Source: Gemmatimonadota bacterium
GTDB taxonomy: Bacteria > Gemmatimonadota > Gemmatimonadetes > Gemmatimonadales > GWC2-71-9
DNA length: 64,000 bases
NCBI GenBank assembly: GCA_016720805.1
Contig: JADKJZ010000011.1
Location: 28,636 to 92,635, forward strand
Direction: 5' to 3'
This document shows positions 26,567 to 36,518 of the stretch, in pieces. How positions within the stretch are numbered: position 1 is the stretch's first letter; each line of letters begins with the position of its first letter. A program made the translations under genes and the position numbers. The notes beneath the pieces were generated by a model, which was given only the letters and a program-made list of their open reading frames with translations, was not told the origin of the DNA and did not search any database.

Positions 26567-27861
26567 CTACCTAAACCGCCACCCCTCCACCCGATTCACC
26601 CCCGTCCCACTCGCCAGCGAATCCGTCACGATCCGCCCCGCTCCACGCAGTCGCTCCGGCGCGCTCGGTCCGGTCGGGAAGCTGCTCGGACGCAGCAGCA
26701 GCCAACCGGCCGGTGTCGTGGCATCGGGCCACTGCTTGATCTCGGGGACGGAGAGCGCCTCGCCATTGATTCGCGCGTAGTAGCGGAGCGGGAGTGCGGT
26801 GAAGCCGTCGAAGACGTAGACGGGCTGCCTTGGGCCGCGCGTCAGCAGCGTCTCCGTGAGCGTGCGCCAAGGGAGCCGCCAGGTCGCCGGGGTGAGGGCA
26901 CCCCATGCCGAGAGTATGCCAGCGGGACCACTGATCCGATCAGGTAGCGTGGGTCCCAGAGGCCGACCCCGAAGACCCAGCCGCCGGCGAGGAGCGCGAG
27001 CGGCGGGGCAATCACGAGCAGCGCGAGGTCGCGTTGGCCAGGCGTGCGCAGCGCGTTGGCCAGCAGCAGCCAGCCGAACAGCGCGGCGATCGCCATCGCG
27101 ATGAGAGGCGTGCGGTCGGCGAGCAGGGTGCCGGGGAAGAAGAGCGCATCGTGCAGCGTCGGGTGGTGGCTCCAGGCCAACTGGATGCCGACGGAGCTGC
27201 GAGACTTGGCGGCGAGGGCGACGGCCCACGGGATCGCGGCGAGCACGGTCGCCCCGGCCACGACGAGGCTGTCGCGCCAGCGACCCCGACGGGCGAGGAT
27301 CAGCACCACCGCGAGGACACTGGGCCAGGCGAAGTAGTGCGTCCAGGTCGCGGCGATGGCGGCGGCGAGGAGGATGGCACGATCGGCCGGTCGATGCCCC
27401 TCGGGGGTCGTCAGGCGACGCGCGGCCCCGATGGCGAGCGCCAGCAGTGTCGCCAACAGAATGGTACCTCGCAGCTCGGCGCCGGCTTCGAAGACGATCG
27501 GGGAGACCGCCACCGCGAGCGCGGTGAGGGCGCGGCCCCTCGGCGAGAGTGAGGCCGCGGCCCACCAGCTGGCAAGGATCGCGGCGACGTAGAGACCAAG
27601 AGGGAGCAGCCGGAGGGCGGCGGGGGTCGGCTCGACCACTTTGAGCCATCCCCAGAGGGTCAGATAGAAGAGCGGGGGGTGGACCCGGTCGGCCACGGCC
27701 GACGCCCAGAGCTGGGGGAGGTCGCCCAAAGCCGTGAATACCGAGTAAAGTTCGTCATACCAGAGGTCGTATCGGAGCAGGGTCGTCGCGCGGAGCGCGA
27801 TGGCGCCGACGATCAGCACCACCACGAGGACGGGCCACAGACGATGCTGACGACTTTTCAC
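26567..27861 (-). pseudogene. GT-C type membrane glycosyltransferase, frameshifted
   Basis: The first ~310 residues (start 27861) read as a polytopic membrane protein with the acidic first-loop motif DLWYDELYSVF near residue 35 and later WDPRYLIGSVVPLAYS. The C-terminal ~110 residues, from AWGALTPATWR to the end at 26567, are in another frame. One base gained or lost near 26900-26930 accounts for this. It may be real inactivation or a sequence error. It interrupts the topA-trmFO-xerC-hslVU order, and its 5' end overlaps the divergent hslV start by 18 bases. Confidence 0.7.
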
Positions 27862-28386
27862 GGTACCACAATCCTAGCCGTCAGGAAGGATGGCCGCTTG
27901 GCCCTGGGCGGCGACGGACAGGTCTCGATCGGCGACACGATCATGAAGGGGCACGCCGTGAAGGTCCGCGCGCTCAAGGGCGGGCGGATCCTCGCCGGCT
28001 TCGCGGGCTCGGTGGCCGACGCCCTGACGCTCTTCGAGCGCTTCGAGGAGAAGTTCGATCGCTACCCCGGCAACCTGACCCGCGCGGCGACGGAGCTGGC
28101 CAAGGATTGGCGCAGCGATCGCTACCTGCGCCGGCTCGAGGCGTTGTTGGTCGTCGCCGACCTCGACCACGTCTTCCTGCTCAGCGGCACCGGCGAACTG
28201 ATCGAGCCCGACGACGGCATCCTCGCCGTCGGCTCCGGCGGCACTTATGCGCTCGCCGCCGCCCGCGCCCTCCTCCCCGACGAGCGCCTCTCGGCGCGCC
28301 AGATCGTGGAGCGAAGCCTGGGGATTGCGGCGGAGATTTGCGTGTACACGAATACCAGTCTGACGATTCTGGAGTTGCCGCAGTAG
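27844..28386 (+). CDS. hslV: ATP-dependent protease peptidase subunit HslV
   Basis: A 180-residue proteasome-like Thr protease. The propeptide MLTTFHG precedes the catalytic Thr8 in TTILAVRKDG; this layout matches Bacillus ClpQ. GGDGQVSIGD and FAGSVADALTLFERFE are conserved. ATG 27844 is the only start placing Thr correctly; the longer open frame upstream is antisense to the glycosyltransferase gene. It forms a chamber with HslU, 120 bases downstream. Confidence 0.93.
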   Translation: MLTTFHGTTILAVRKDGRLALGGDGQVSIGDTIMKGHAVKVRALKGGRILAGFAGSVADALTLFERFEEKFDRYPGNLTRAATELAKDWRSDRYLRRLEALLVVADLDHVFLLSGTGELIEPDDGILAVGSGGTYALAAARALLPDERLSARQIVERSLGIAAEICVYTNTSLTILELPQ

Positions 28387-28390
28387 AAGC

Positions 28391-28486
28391 GATGATCGAT
28401 GGTCGATGATCGATAGGTCGCGGGAGCAGGGCAGGTGATGAATTGTATGAAAGCACTCGATCATCGATCATCGATGATCGATCATC
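28391..28486. repeat. Inverted repeat built of GATGATC words
   Basis: The arm 28391-28414 is complementary to 28463-28486 at 22 of 24 positions, filling most of the gap between hslV and hslU. The arms are made of the words GATGATCGAT and TCGATGATC, so they are also locally self-complementary. It could attenuate read-through into hslU. Confidence 0.75.
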
Positions 28487-28505
28487 GTCCCAAAGGATTG
28501 GATTC

Positions 28506-29894
28506 ATGACTGCACCGGACACCCCCACCGATCTCCCCCCGCCGCTGCCCTGGCTGGAGGAACTGCCGCCGCGCCAGATCGTGGCGGAGCTCGACCGTTA
28601 CATCGTCGGGCAGGGGGCGGCGAAGAAGGCGATTGCGATCGCGATCCGGAACCGCTGGCGACGGGGGCAGGCGCCCGAGGGAATCCGCGACGAGATCACG
28701 CCGAGCAACATCATCCTGATCGGCCCGACGGGCGTTGGCAAGACGGAGATCGCGCGGCGGCTGGCGCGGTTGGCCGGCGCACCGTTCGTGAAGGTCGAGG
28801 CGACGAAGTTCACCGAGGTGGGTTACGTCGGTCGCGATGTCGAGGCGATGATCCGCGACCTGGTCGACGCGGCCATTTCATTGGTGCGCGCCGAGCGCGA
28901 GGACGAGGTCTTTCCGCAGGCGGAACAGCGGGCGATCGAACGCGTGCTCGACCTGCTCTTGCCGGCGAGCGATGGCGACGCCGATGATGCGGTGCTCGCG
29001 AAGCGGCAGGCGGCGTCGCGCGAGAAGCTCAAGGCGATGCTGCTCGACGGGAAGCTTGATGACCGGGAAGTCGAGGTCGAGGTGATGCCGGCGAACTATC
29101 CCAACCCCGACGCGATGCGTGCGCCGGACGGGATGGATGCGCCGGAGTCGTCGTTTGCCGACTGGCTGATGGACATGTTGCCGAAGAAGCCGAAGCGGCG
29201 GCTGGTGAAGGTCCCCGATGCGCGGCGGATCCTCGAGGACGAGGAGCTGCGGGCGATGGTCGACATGGACGACACCGTCTCCGAGGCACTCGACCGCGTC
29301 GAGAACCACGGCATCGTCTTCATCGACGAGATCGACAAGATCGCCGGCGAGAAGGGCACCAGCGGGCCGGACGTGTCGCGGCAAGGCGTCCAGCGCGACC
29401 TCCTCCCGATTGTCGAGGGGAGCACGGTGCAGACGCGGTATGGTCACGTGCGGACCGATCACATTCTCTTCGTGGCGGCGGGTGCCTTCCACGTGACGAA
29501 GCCGAGCGACTTGATCCCCGAGTTGCAGGGGCGCTTCCCGATCCGCGTCGAGCTGGAGCCGTTGACCGAGAAGGACTTCGTCCGGATCCTCACCGAGCCG
29601 GAAAATTCGCTCACGCGGCAGTACGCCGCGCTGGTGGCGGCCGAGGGATGCGTGCTGGAGTTCTCGGACGAGGCGGTGAGCGAGCTGGCGCGGATTGCGT
29701 GGCTGGCGAACGACCGGATGGAGAACATCGGCGCGCGGCGGCTGCACACGGTGATGTCGACGCTGCTCGAGGACATCCTCTTTGATTTGCCCGACGGCGG
29801 CAAGACGACCAAGCTGCGGCTCGATGGGGCGGCGGTGCGGGAGCGGCTGGCGAGCGTGGTGCAGGATGATGATTTGAGGAAGTACATCCTGTAG
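28506..29894 (+). CDS. hslU: ATP-dependent protease ATPase subunit HslU
   Basis: A 462-residue AAA+ unfoldase. LPPRQIVAELDRYIVGQ at the start, Walker A GPTGVGKTEIARRLA near residue 78, Walker B VFIDEIDKIAGEKG, and the C-terminal sensor-2 region IGARRLHTVMSTLLEDILF. The tail ends DDLRKYIL, the type of C-terminus that inserts into HslV. The I-domain between Walker A and B is present. ATG 28506 is chosen at the start of conserved sequence. Confidence 0.94.
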   Translation: MTAPDTPTDLPPPLPWLEELPPRQIVAELDRYIVGQGAAKKAIAIAIRNRWRRGQAPEGIRDEITPSNIILIGPTGVGKTEIARRLARLAGAPFVKVEATKFTEVGYVGRDVEAMIRDLVDAAISLVRAEREDEVFPQAEQRAIERVLDLLLPASDGDADDAVLAKRQAASREKLKAMLLDGKLDDREVEVEVMPANYPNPDAMRAPDGMDAPESSFADWLMDMLPKKPKRRLVKVPDARRILEDEELRAMVDMDDTVSEALDRVENHGIVFIDEIDKIAGEKGTSGPDVSRQGVQRDLLPIVEGSTVQTRYGHVRTDHILFVAAGAFHVTKPSDLIPELQGRFPIRVELEPLTEKDFVRILTEPENSLTRQYAALVAAEGCVLEFSDEAVSELARIAWLANDRMENIGARRLHTVMSTLLEDILFDLPDGGKTTKLRLDGAAVRERLASVVQDDDLRKYIL

Positions 29895-29920
29895 GACAGT
29901 AATCCCAAGCCGTGGTTGCT

Positions 29921-30025
29921 GTCATCCCGAGCGCAGCGAGGGACCTTCGTGGTCGTGGACGCACAGGATCCCAGCCCATTCGCAATCACGCAGGTCCCTC
30001 AGTCGCTTCGCTCCTTCGGGATGAC
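29921..30025. repeat. Palindromic dispersed repeat, copy 1
   Basis: Begins GTCATCCCGAGCGCAGCGAG and ends in CTTCGGGATGAC. The outer ten bases are an exact inverted repeat, and GGGACC/GGTCCC forms an inner one. The family is recognisable as a REP-like palindrome seen in many environmental bacterial genomes. It lies 26 bases after hslU. Confidence 0.85.
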
Positions 30026-30035
30026 GGAGGTCTAT

Positions 30036-30139
30036 GTCATCCCGAGCGCAGCGAGGGACCCGCGTGCTTTCGGCGCACAGAATCCCAGCCCATTCGCAAT
30101 CACGCAGGTCCCTCAGTCGCTTCGCTCCTTCGGGATGAC
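30036..30139. repeat. Palindromic dispersed repeat, copy 2
   Basis: Same arms as copy 1, with a nearly identical right half (CCCATTCGCAATCACGCAGG). The left inner part has diverged. Copies 1 and 2 are in direct orientation, ten bases apart. Confidence 0.85.
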
Positions 30140-30149
30140 GGAGGTCTAT

Positions 30150-30187
30150 GTCATCCCGAGCGCAGCGAGGGACCTGCGTGATCGTGA
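30150..30187. repeat. Left half of a third palindromic repeat
   Basis: Starts GTCATCCCGAGCGCAGCGAG and continues through GGGACCTGCGTGAT. The matching right half does not follow directly but appears at 30602, beyond the GIY-YIG gene. Confidence 0.8.
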
Positions 30188-30279
30188 ATGCGCTGAGCCC
30201 CAAACCCGATGCGCAAAATTCGGCTCAGTTCCTCGTTCAATCGCACCTGAGCCAGCCGAATGGCGTGTTTTCGTCAAGC

Positions 30280-30597
30280 ATGCCGCGGCCCGCGTATGTC
30301 TATATCCTCGCCAACTGGAAGCGCGCCACCTACATCGGTGTCACCACCAATCTCCCGCGACGAATTGAATGGCACCTGTCGGGCGCCTCGGGAGGGTTCG
30401 CGTCAAAGTACCGCCTGCGCCGGCTGGTCCACGTGGAGGTGCTCCCCACCCCGATTGAGGGGATCCGCCGCGAAAAGGAGCTCAAGGCGTGGCGGCGCGA
30501 GAGGAAGCTCGCCCTAATCGAGGCGACGAACCCAGGGTGGCGGGACCTGGTGGCCGAGTGGGGTTGGCGCGGCCCCCTGGACAGCGCCTCCGGTTAG
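30280..30597 (+). CDS. Small GIY-YIG nuclease family protein
   Basis: A 105-residue single-domain protein of the COG2827/UPF0213 type. AYVYIL and TYIGVT are the two halves of the GIY-YIG motif, followed by Arg in NLPRRIEWH and Glu in IRREKELKAWRRERK, all expected for activity. ATG 30280 begins the domain, although the frame stays open from 30148 through the repeat. No RNA or homing partner is visible. The gene sits between the left and right halves of a palindromic repeat, so it may belong to, or depend on, that element. The cellular role of stand-alone members is unproven. Confidence 0.8.
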   Translation: MPRPAYVYILANWKRATYIGVTTNLPRRIEWHLSGASGGFASKYRLRRLVHVEVLPTPIEGIRREKELKAWRRERKLALIEATNPGWRDLVAEWGWRGPLDSASG

Positions 30598-30601
30598 TCT
30601 T

Positions 30602-30654
30602 GGCCCATTCGCCGTCACGCAGGTCCCTCAGTCGCTTCGCTCCTTCGGGATGAC
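30602..30654. repeat. Right half of a palindromic repeat
   Basis: Carries CACGCAGGTCCCTCAGTCGC through CTTCGGGATGAC, the right arm of the same family. Together with 30150-30187 it brackets the GIY-YIG gene as an inverted pair. Confidence 0.8.
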
Positions 30655-30745
30655 GGATTCCACCGCCACCCGCTTCCCCCACCCCCACCCCCGGGGGTAG
30701 ACTCCACTCTGCCATTCTGGCCGATTTCTCCAGATCGAGTGGACC

Positions 30746-31645
30746 ATGTCGCCTCGTCACTTCCTCTCCTTTGCCGACATCACCCGCGCCGAGCTCCGGA
30801 CCCTGCTCGACACCGCGCGGGCGATGAAGCGCGGGGAATACCACGAGAAGCCGCTCGCCGACAAGCACATCGGCCTGATCTTCGCCAAGAGCTCGACCCG
30901 CACCCGCGTCTCCTTCGAGGTCGGGACCCGCCAGCTTGGCGGACACGCGATCTTCCTTTCGGCCCGCGACATCCAGCTCGGCCGCGGCGAGCCGCTCAAG
31001 GACATGGCCCGCGTCCTCTCCCGCTTCGTCGACGGGATGATGATCCGGACCTTCGCCCACGCCGACGTCGAGGAGCTGGCCGCCTGGTCGGCCGTCCCCG
31101 TCATCAACGGCCTGACCGACCTGCTCCACCCCTGCCAGCTCCTCGCCGACCTCCTGACCATCGACGAGGCGATTGGCTCGCTCGACGGCAAGGTCGTGGC
31201 CTGGGTGGGCGACGGCTGCAACATGGCCAACTCCTGGATCGAGGCCGCCGGCCTCCTCGGCTTCGAGCTCCGGATCGCCTGCCCCGAGGGCTACGAGCCC
31301 GACAAGGCGATTTATGACGCCAACCGGACCCGCACCAAGATCATGATCACCGAGGACCCCGACGAGGCAGTCGCGGGCGCCCACGTGATCAACACCGATG
31401 TCTGGGTCTCGATGGGGCAGGAGGCCGAGATCGCCGTGCGCAAGCAGGCCTTCAAGGGCTACATCGTCGACGAGGCGCTGCTTACCCGAGCCGATCCGTC
31501 GGCGATCGTCCTCCACTGTCTTCCCGCGCATCGCGGCGAGGAGATCAGCGAGGGTGTGCTCGAAGGGCCCCAGTCACGCGTCTGGGATCAGGCCGAGAAT
31601 CGACTCCACGCCCAGAAGGCCCTACTTGCGATGCTCTTCACATGA
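30746..31645 (+). CDS. argF: Ornithine carbamoyltransferase
   Basis: A 299-residue transcarbamylase making citrulline from ornithine and carbamoyl phosphate. Carbamoyl-phosphate sites are SSTRTR near residue 52 and HPCQ near residue 130. The ornithine loop is represented by VSMGQE, and HCLPAHRGEE carries the active-site Cys. Length is slightly short for the family but complete. No other arginine genes are nearby. It overlaps the GcvT-like gene by ATGA. GGGGTAGACT at 30694-30703 may be part of its promoter. Confidence 0.9.
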   Translation: MSPRHFLSFADITRAELRTLLDTARAMKRGEYHEKPLADKHIGLIFAKSSTRTRVSFEVGTRQLGGHAIFLSARDIQLGRGEPLKDMARVLSRFVDGMMIRTFAHADVEELAAWSAVPVINGLTDLLHPCQLLADLLTIDEAIGSLDGKVVAWVGDGCNMANSWIEAAGLLGFELRIACPEGYEPDKAIYDANRTRTKIMITEDPDEAVAGAHVINTDVWVSMGQEAEIAVRKQAFKGYIVDEALLTRADPSAIVLHCLPAHRGEEISEGVLEGPQSRVWDQAENRLHAQKALLAMLFT

Positions 31646-32643
31646 CTGATCTCCTCACGCAGTACCGCGCCCTCACCGGGGGCGCGGCCTCGTGGACTGC
31701 ACCGGGCCTTGGCCAGTTCGAACTGACCGGCTCCGACGCCCACGCCCTCGTCAACCGACTCACCACCGCCGACATCACCCAGCTCCCGCCGGGTCGCTTC
31801 GTGCACGCGCTGCTCCTGCGCGACGATGCCACGATCCTCGGTCGCGTGACGATCTATCGCTTCCCCGATCAGCTGATGCTGCTGGTCGATGCCGCGCAGA
31901 AGGAGGCGGCGTGGGAGTATCTCGTCGCCCGCAAGCGCGGCACCGTCCGCATGCGTGACATCTCGGACGATGTCTGCGTGATCACCGTGCGCGGCCCCGC
32001 CGCCGCGGTGCGCCTCGCGCGGCTGCTCGATCCGACGCCGACCGAGGGCGGTGACGTCGTCGGCGCGCGCCTCGCGGGCGTCGATCTCTTCGCGGCACGC
32101 GCCACGCTCGACGGCCCGGAAGGTTTCGACTTCTTCTGTCGCCAGCGTGATCGCGCCTCGCTCGAGTCCGCCCTGAAGAGCGCGGCGGTCGAACCCGTTG
32201 GCGAGGAAGCGTGGCAACTCTTTCGTGCCGAATGGGGGACCGCGCGGGTCGGGTTCGAAATCGACGCCGAGGACACGCCCGTCGAGGCGGGGTTGGAATC
32301 GCAGGTCGCCGAAGGGAAGGGCGCGCCGTTCCCGGGCGAGACCGCACTCGCCGCGCGGCGTCGCACCGGCGCCATCAAGCGGCTCGCGGGATTCAGCGTG
32401 GCCGGTGACGAGCTGCCTCCCGTCGGCGCGTCCGTGCGCGTCGGCGGTCATCTGGTGGACCGGGTGCGGTCGGTGGTGCGCTCACCGCGCGTCGGCATCA
32501 TCGGGATGACCGCTCTGCCCACCTCGACCGAAGCCGCGGGCACGCCGTTGGTGATCGAGTCCGACGGCCGCAGCTGGACCGCTGACGTGGTGCGGCGTCC
32601 GTTCGTGTCGCGCAGCACGCCGCCGCTGGAACCCGAGGGGTGA
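31642..32643 (+). CDS. GcvT/YgfZ-family folate-binding protein
   Basis: A 333-residue protein with the aminomethyltransferase fold: NRLTTADITQLPPGRFVHAL near residue 35 and FRAEWGTARVGFEIDAED in the middle. Where YgfZ has its KGCYxGQE motif, this protein has EGKGAPFPGETAL, so the conserved Cys is missing. It could be a GcvT-like enzyme or a folate-dependent factor for iron-sulfur enzymes; the other glycine-cleavage genes are absent. It overlaps argF upstream and the molybdopterin gene downstream by four bases each. Confidence 0.65.
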   Translation: MTDLLTQYRALTGGAASWTAPGLGQFELTGSDAHALVNRLTTADITQLPPGRFVHALLLRDDATILGRVTIYRFPDQLMLLVDAAQKEAAWEYLVARKRGTVRMRDISDDVCVITVRGPAAAVRLARLLDPTPTEGGDVVGARLAGVDLFAARATLDGPEGFDFFCRQRDRASLESALKSAAVEPVGEEAWQLFRAEWGTARVGFEIDAEDTPVEAGLESQVAEGKGAPFPGETALAARRRTGAIKRLAGFSVAGDELPPVGASVRVGGHLVDRVRSVVRSPRVGIIGMTALPTSTEAAGTPLVIESDGRSWTADVVRRPFVSRSTPPLEPEG

Positions 32644-33122
32644 CCATGCGGGTGGCTGTGTTGACGATCTCCGATGCCGCGTCGCGCGGTGAGCGCGAGG
32701 ACCGCTCCGGCGCGGCGATCGTCGAGTGGATCGGCGAGCATCAGGGCTCGCTCGCCGCGCGGGCACTGGTCCCCGACGAGGCCGACCGGATCTCGACGCA
32801 GCTGCTGACCTGGTCGGACGGCGGCGCGGTGGATGTGATCCTCACCACTGGCGGCACTGGCCTCGCCCCCCGCGACGTGACGCCCGAGGCGACGCGCGCC
32901 GTGCTGGATCGCGAGGCGCCGGGGATCGCCGATGCGCTGCGGCGCGCGGGGCAATCTGAAGTGCCGACGTCGATCCTCTCGCGCGGCGTGGCGGGTGCGC
33001 GCGGCGCGACGCTGATCGTCAACCTCCCCGGATCGCCGGGTGGCGTACGCGATGGTCTCGCGGCGCTGCTGCCGATTCTTCCGCATGCCGTGCGCCAGTT
33101 GCACGGCGACACCGAGCACTGA
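32640..33122 (+). CDS. Molybdenum cofactor biosynthesis protein, MoaB/Mog family
   Basis: A 160-residue MoCF-fold protein. VAVLTISDAASRGEREDRSG starts the fold, TTGGTGLAPRDVTPEAT is the molybdopterin-binding motif, and NLPGSPGGVRDGL closes it. Family members adenylylate molybdopterin. GTG 32640 overlaps the upstream stop; ATG 32646 is equally possible. No other moa or moe genes are in the window. Confidence 0.8.
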   Translation: MTMRVAVLTISDAASRGEREDRSGAAIVEWIGEHQGSLAARALVPDEADRISTQLLTWSDGGAVDVILTTGGTGLAPRDVTPEATRAVLDREAPGIADALRRAGQSEVPTSILSRGVAGARGATLIVNLPGSPGGVRDGLAALLPILPHAVRQLHGDTEH

Positions 33123-33124
33123 CC

Positions 33125-34699
<1,575 letters not shown>

Positions 34700-34802
34700 G
34701 TCGTGACATTTCAAACCTTTGGACCACCTCACCTCTTGACACTTCTCAGGGATCTTGCCAATTTGCAGGGAGCGCTGGACCACCCTCCTCCCTTGAGCGC
34801 CA

Positions 34803-36491
34803 TTGCACCTCGCCATTGACCCTTCGCGTTGCGTCGCTTGTCTGGCCTGCGTTCGCGCCTGCCCGACCGATGCGATTGCCCTCCCGCCCGAGGCGCGCGT
34901 GGTCGAAATCGTCGAGGAAAACTGCATCAGTTGCGGCGAGTGCATCCCCTCCTGTCCCCATCAGGCGATCTCAGCCTCAGGAGCGGTGGATCGGGCGCTG
35001 GCGATTGCCGAGGGCGGGAACGGGGCACTGATCCTCGCTCCTGAGGCGGTGGTCCATTTTCATCCAGCATCTCCCGAACAACTCGTCAACGCGTGCTACG
35101 AGGCGGGCTTCCGGTTGGTCTCCCGGGGGGTCATCGGCGACGAGCTGGTGGCGCAGCAATACCTCAAGTTGTGGGAGGATCCCGACTGGGGGACCCTCAT
35201 CCGGAGCACCGACCCGGTCGCGGTCGCGGCCATTACGGCCCACTATCCCGAGCTGGTCCCCTATCTGGCCCCCGTGACCTACCCGTGCGTGGCCGAGGCG
35301 CGATTCCTGCGTCGTTTGCATGGGGATTCCCTCCCGGTGGTGTACGCCGGGGTGAGTGCCCCAGGGGGCACGGTCCCCGAGCTCGACGCCCTGCTCTCCT
35401 TTGCGGACCTCGAGCAGCTCTTTGCCTTGCGGGAAGTCCGGCCGGAAACGCTGCCCCGGACCCACTCCCGGGTGCCGCCCGAGACGCGCCGGCACATGTC
35501 GGTGGCGGGTGGGTTGCCGCTGGAGATGGTGGTGAGCGGCTCGTCGCGTGGGCGGCGGCTGCTGGCGGTCCGGGGGTTGGAGAATGTGCCGGCGCTGTCG
35601 CGGGCGGTGGGGCACGACCGGATCGACCTCGGCTTCGTGGACTTCCTCTCCCATGCCGGGGCGCTGGGTCATCCGGCGGCGGGGCCGAAGGACGAGCTGT
35701 TCCGGCGGCGGATGTTGGTCCAGCAGTACGAGCTGCCGCGGAGTCGGCAGCCGGTGGTGCCGGACCAGCCGGACGTGCAGGTGGGGGCGGCATTCGCCTT
35801 CGGGCATCGGCGGGAGCAGGCCGAGCCGGCGGCGGTGCTGACGATTCTCGAGGCGATCGGGACGGGACCGAACGGGAAGGCCTGGGATTGTCGGGCCTGC
35901 GGCTATCCCTCCTGTCATCGCTTCGCCCAGGCGGCGGCATTGGGCCGCGCCTCGCTGCGGCAGTGCGTGCCGTGGCTGTCGAAGCGGGCCGAGGATGCGT
36001 CGCGCGATGCGAGCACGGACGCCCTGACGGGACTGGCGAGCTATCGCTCGCTGCAGCAGCGGTTGTCGCACGAGATGGAGCGGAGCAAGCGGAGTGGCGA
36101 TTCCTTCGCGGTGCTCTTCATCGATCTCGATCGACTCAAGGAGTTGAACGATCGGTACGGCCATGAACGTGGCAACACGGTGCTGCGTAGTGTGGCTGAC
36201 GAGATCCGGAAGACGATCCGGGCGACCGACCTGGCGGCGCGGTACGGCGGCGACGAGTTCGTGGTGCTGCTGACGCGAACGGACCGGGCGGGTGCGCTGC
36301 GAGTCGCCGATGCGTTGCGGGACCGGATCGAGCAGTCGGGTCGGCGGTTGGGCTTCCTCGCCGGGCAGATCACCGCCAGCGTGGGTGTCGCCGAATACGA
36401 TCCGTCGCAACCGAACGAAGGACCGCTGTTGGAGCAGGCTGATCGCGCGCTGTACCTGGCCAAGTCGGCCGGCCGGAATACCGTCGCCTAG
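34803..36491 (+). CDS. Ferredoxin / hydrogenase-like / Fe-S / GGDEF diguanylate cyclase fusion
   Basis: A 562-residue protein. Two ferredoxin motifs (Cys 10, 13, 16, 20 and 41, 44, 47, 51) open it. Residues about 70-300 align by eye with the C-terminal domain of sensory [FeFe] hydrogenases, including HYPELVPYLAPVTYP. However, the expected H-cluster cysteines are gone: RSTDP, YAGVSAPGG and LSHAGALGHP stand at their positions. A further Fe-S motif follows (WDCRACGYPSC, Cys 363, 366, 371, 388). The GGDEF domain is intact at 482-486, with an inhibitory RxxD at 473-476. I infer a redox- or gas-sensing cyclic-di-GMP synthase. Start TTG 34803 is the earliest possible, since TGA lies nine bases upstream. 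Cytoplasmic. Confidence 0.8.
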   Translation: MHLAIDPSRCVACLACVRACPTDAIALPPEARVVEIVEENCISCGECIPSCPHQAISASGAVDRALAIAEGGNGALILAPEAVVHFHPASPEQLVNACYEAGFRLVSRGVIGDELVAQQYLKLWEDPDWGTLIRSTDPVAVAAITAHYPELVPYLAPVTYPCVAEARFLRRLHGDSLPVVYAGVSAPGGTVPELDALLSFADLEQLFALREVRPETLPRTHSRVPPETRRHMSVAGGLPLEMVVSGSSRGRRLLAVRGLENVPALSRAVGHDRIDLGFVDFLSHAGALGHPAAGPKDELFRRRMLVQQYELPRSRQPVVPDQPDVQVGAAFAFGHRREQAEPAAVLTILEAIGTGPNGKAWDCRACGYPSCHRFAQAAALGRASLRQCVPWLSKRAEDASRDASTDALTGLASYRSLQQRLSHEMERSKRSGDSFAVLFIDLDRLKELNDRYGHERGNTVLRSVADEIRKTIRATDLAARYGGDEFVVLLTRTDRAGALRVADALRDRIEQSGRRLGFLAGQITASVGVAEYDPSQPNEGPLLEQADRALYLAKSAGRNTVA

Positions 36492-36518
36492 GACTGGCAC
36501 GACCGTTACCCACGAGGC

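Noticed and set aside
29921..30187. Possible CRISPR array
   Set aside because: Only two complete copies and one half copy of a ~105-base palindrome are present, with no regular spacers and no cas genes.
34735..34770. Sigma-54 promoter before the Fe-S diguanylate cyclase
   Set aside because: TTGCA is present, but the nearest GG is 13 rather than 10 bases from the GC.
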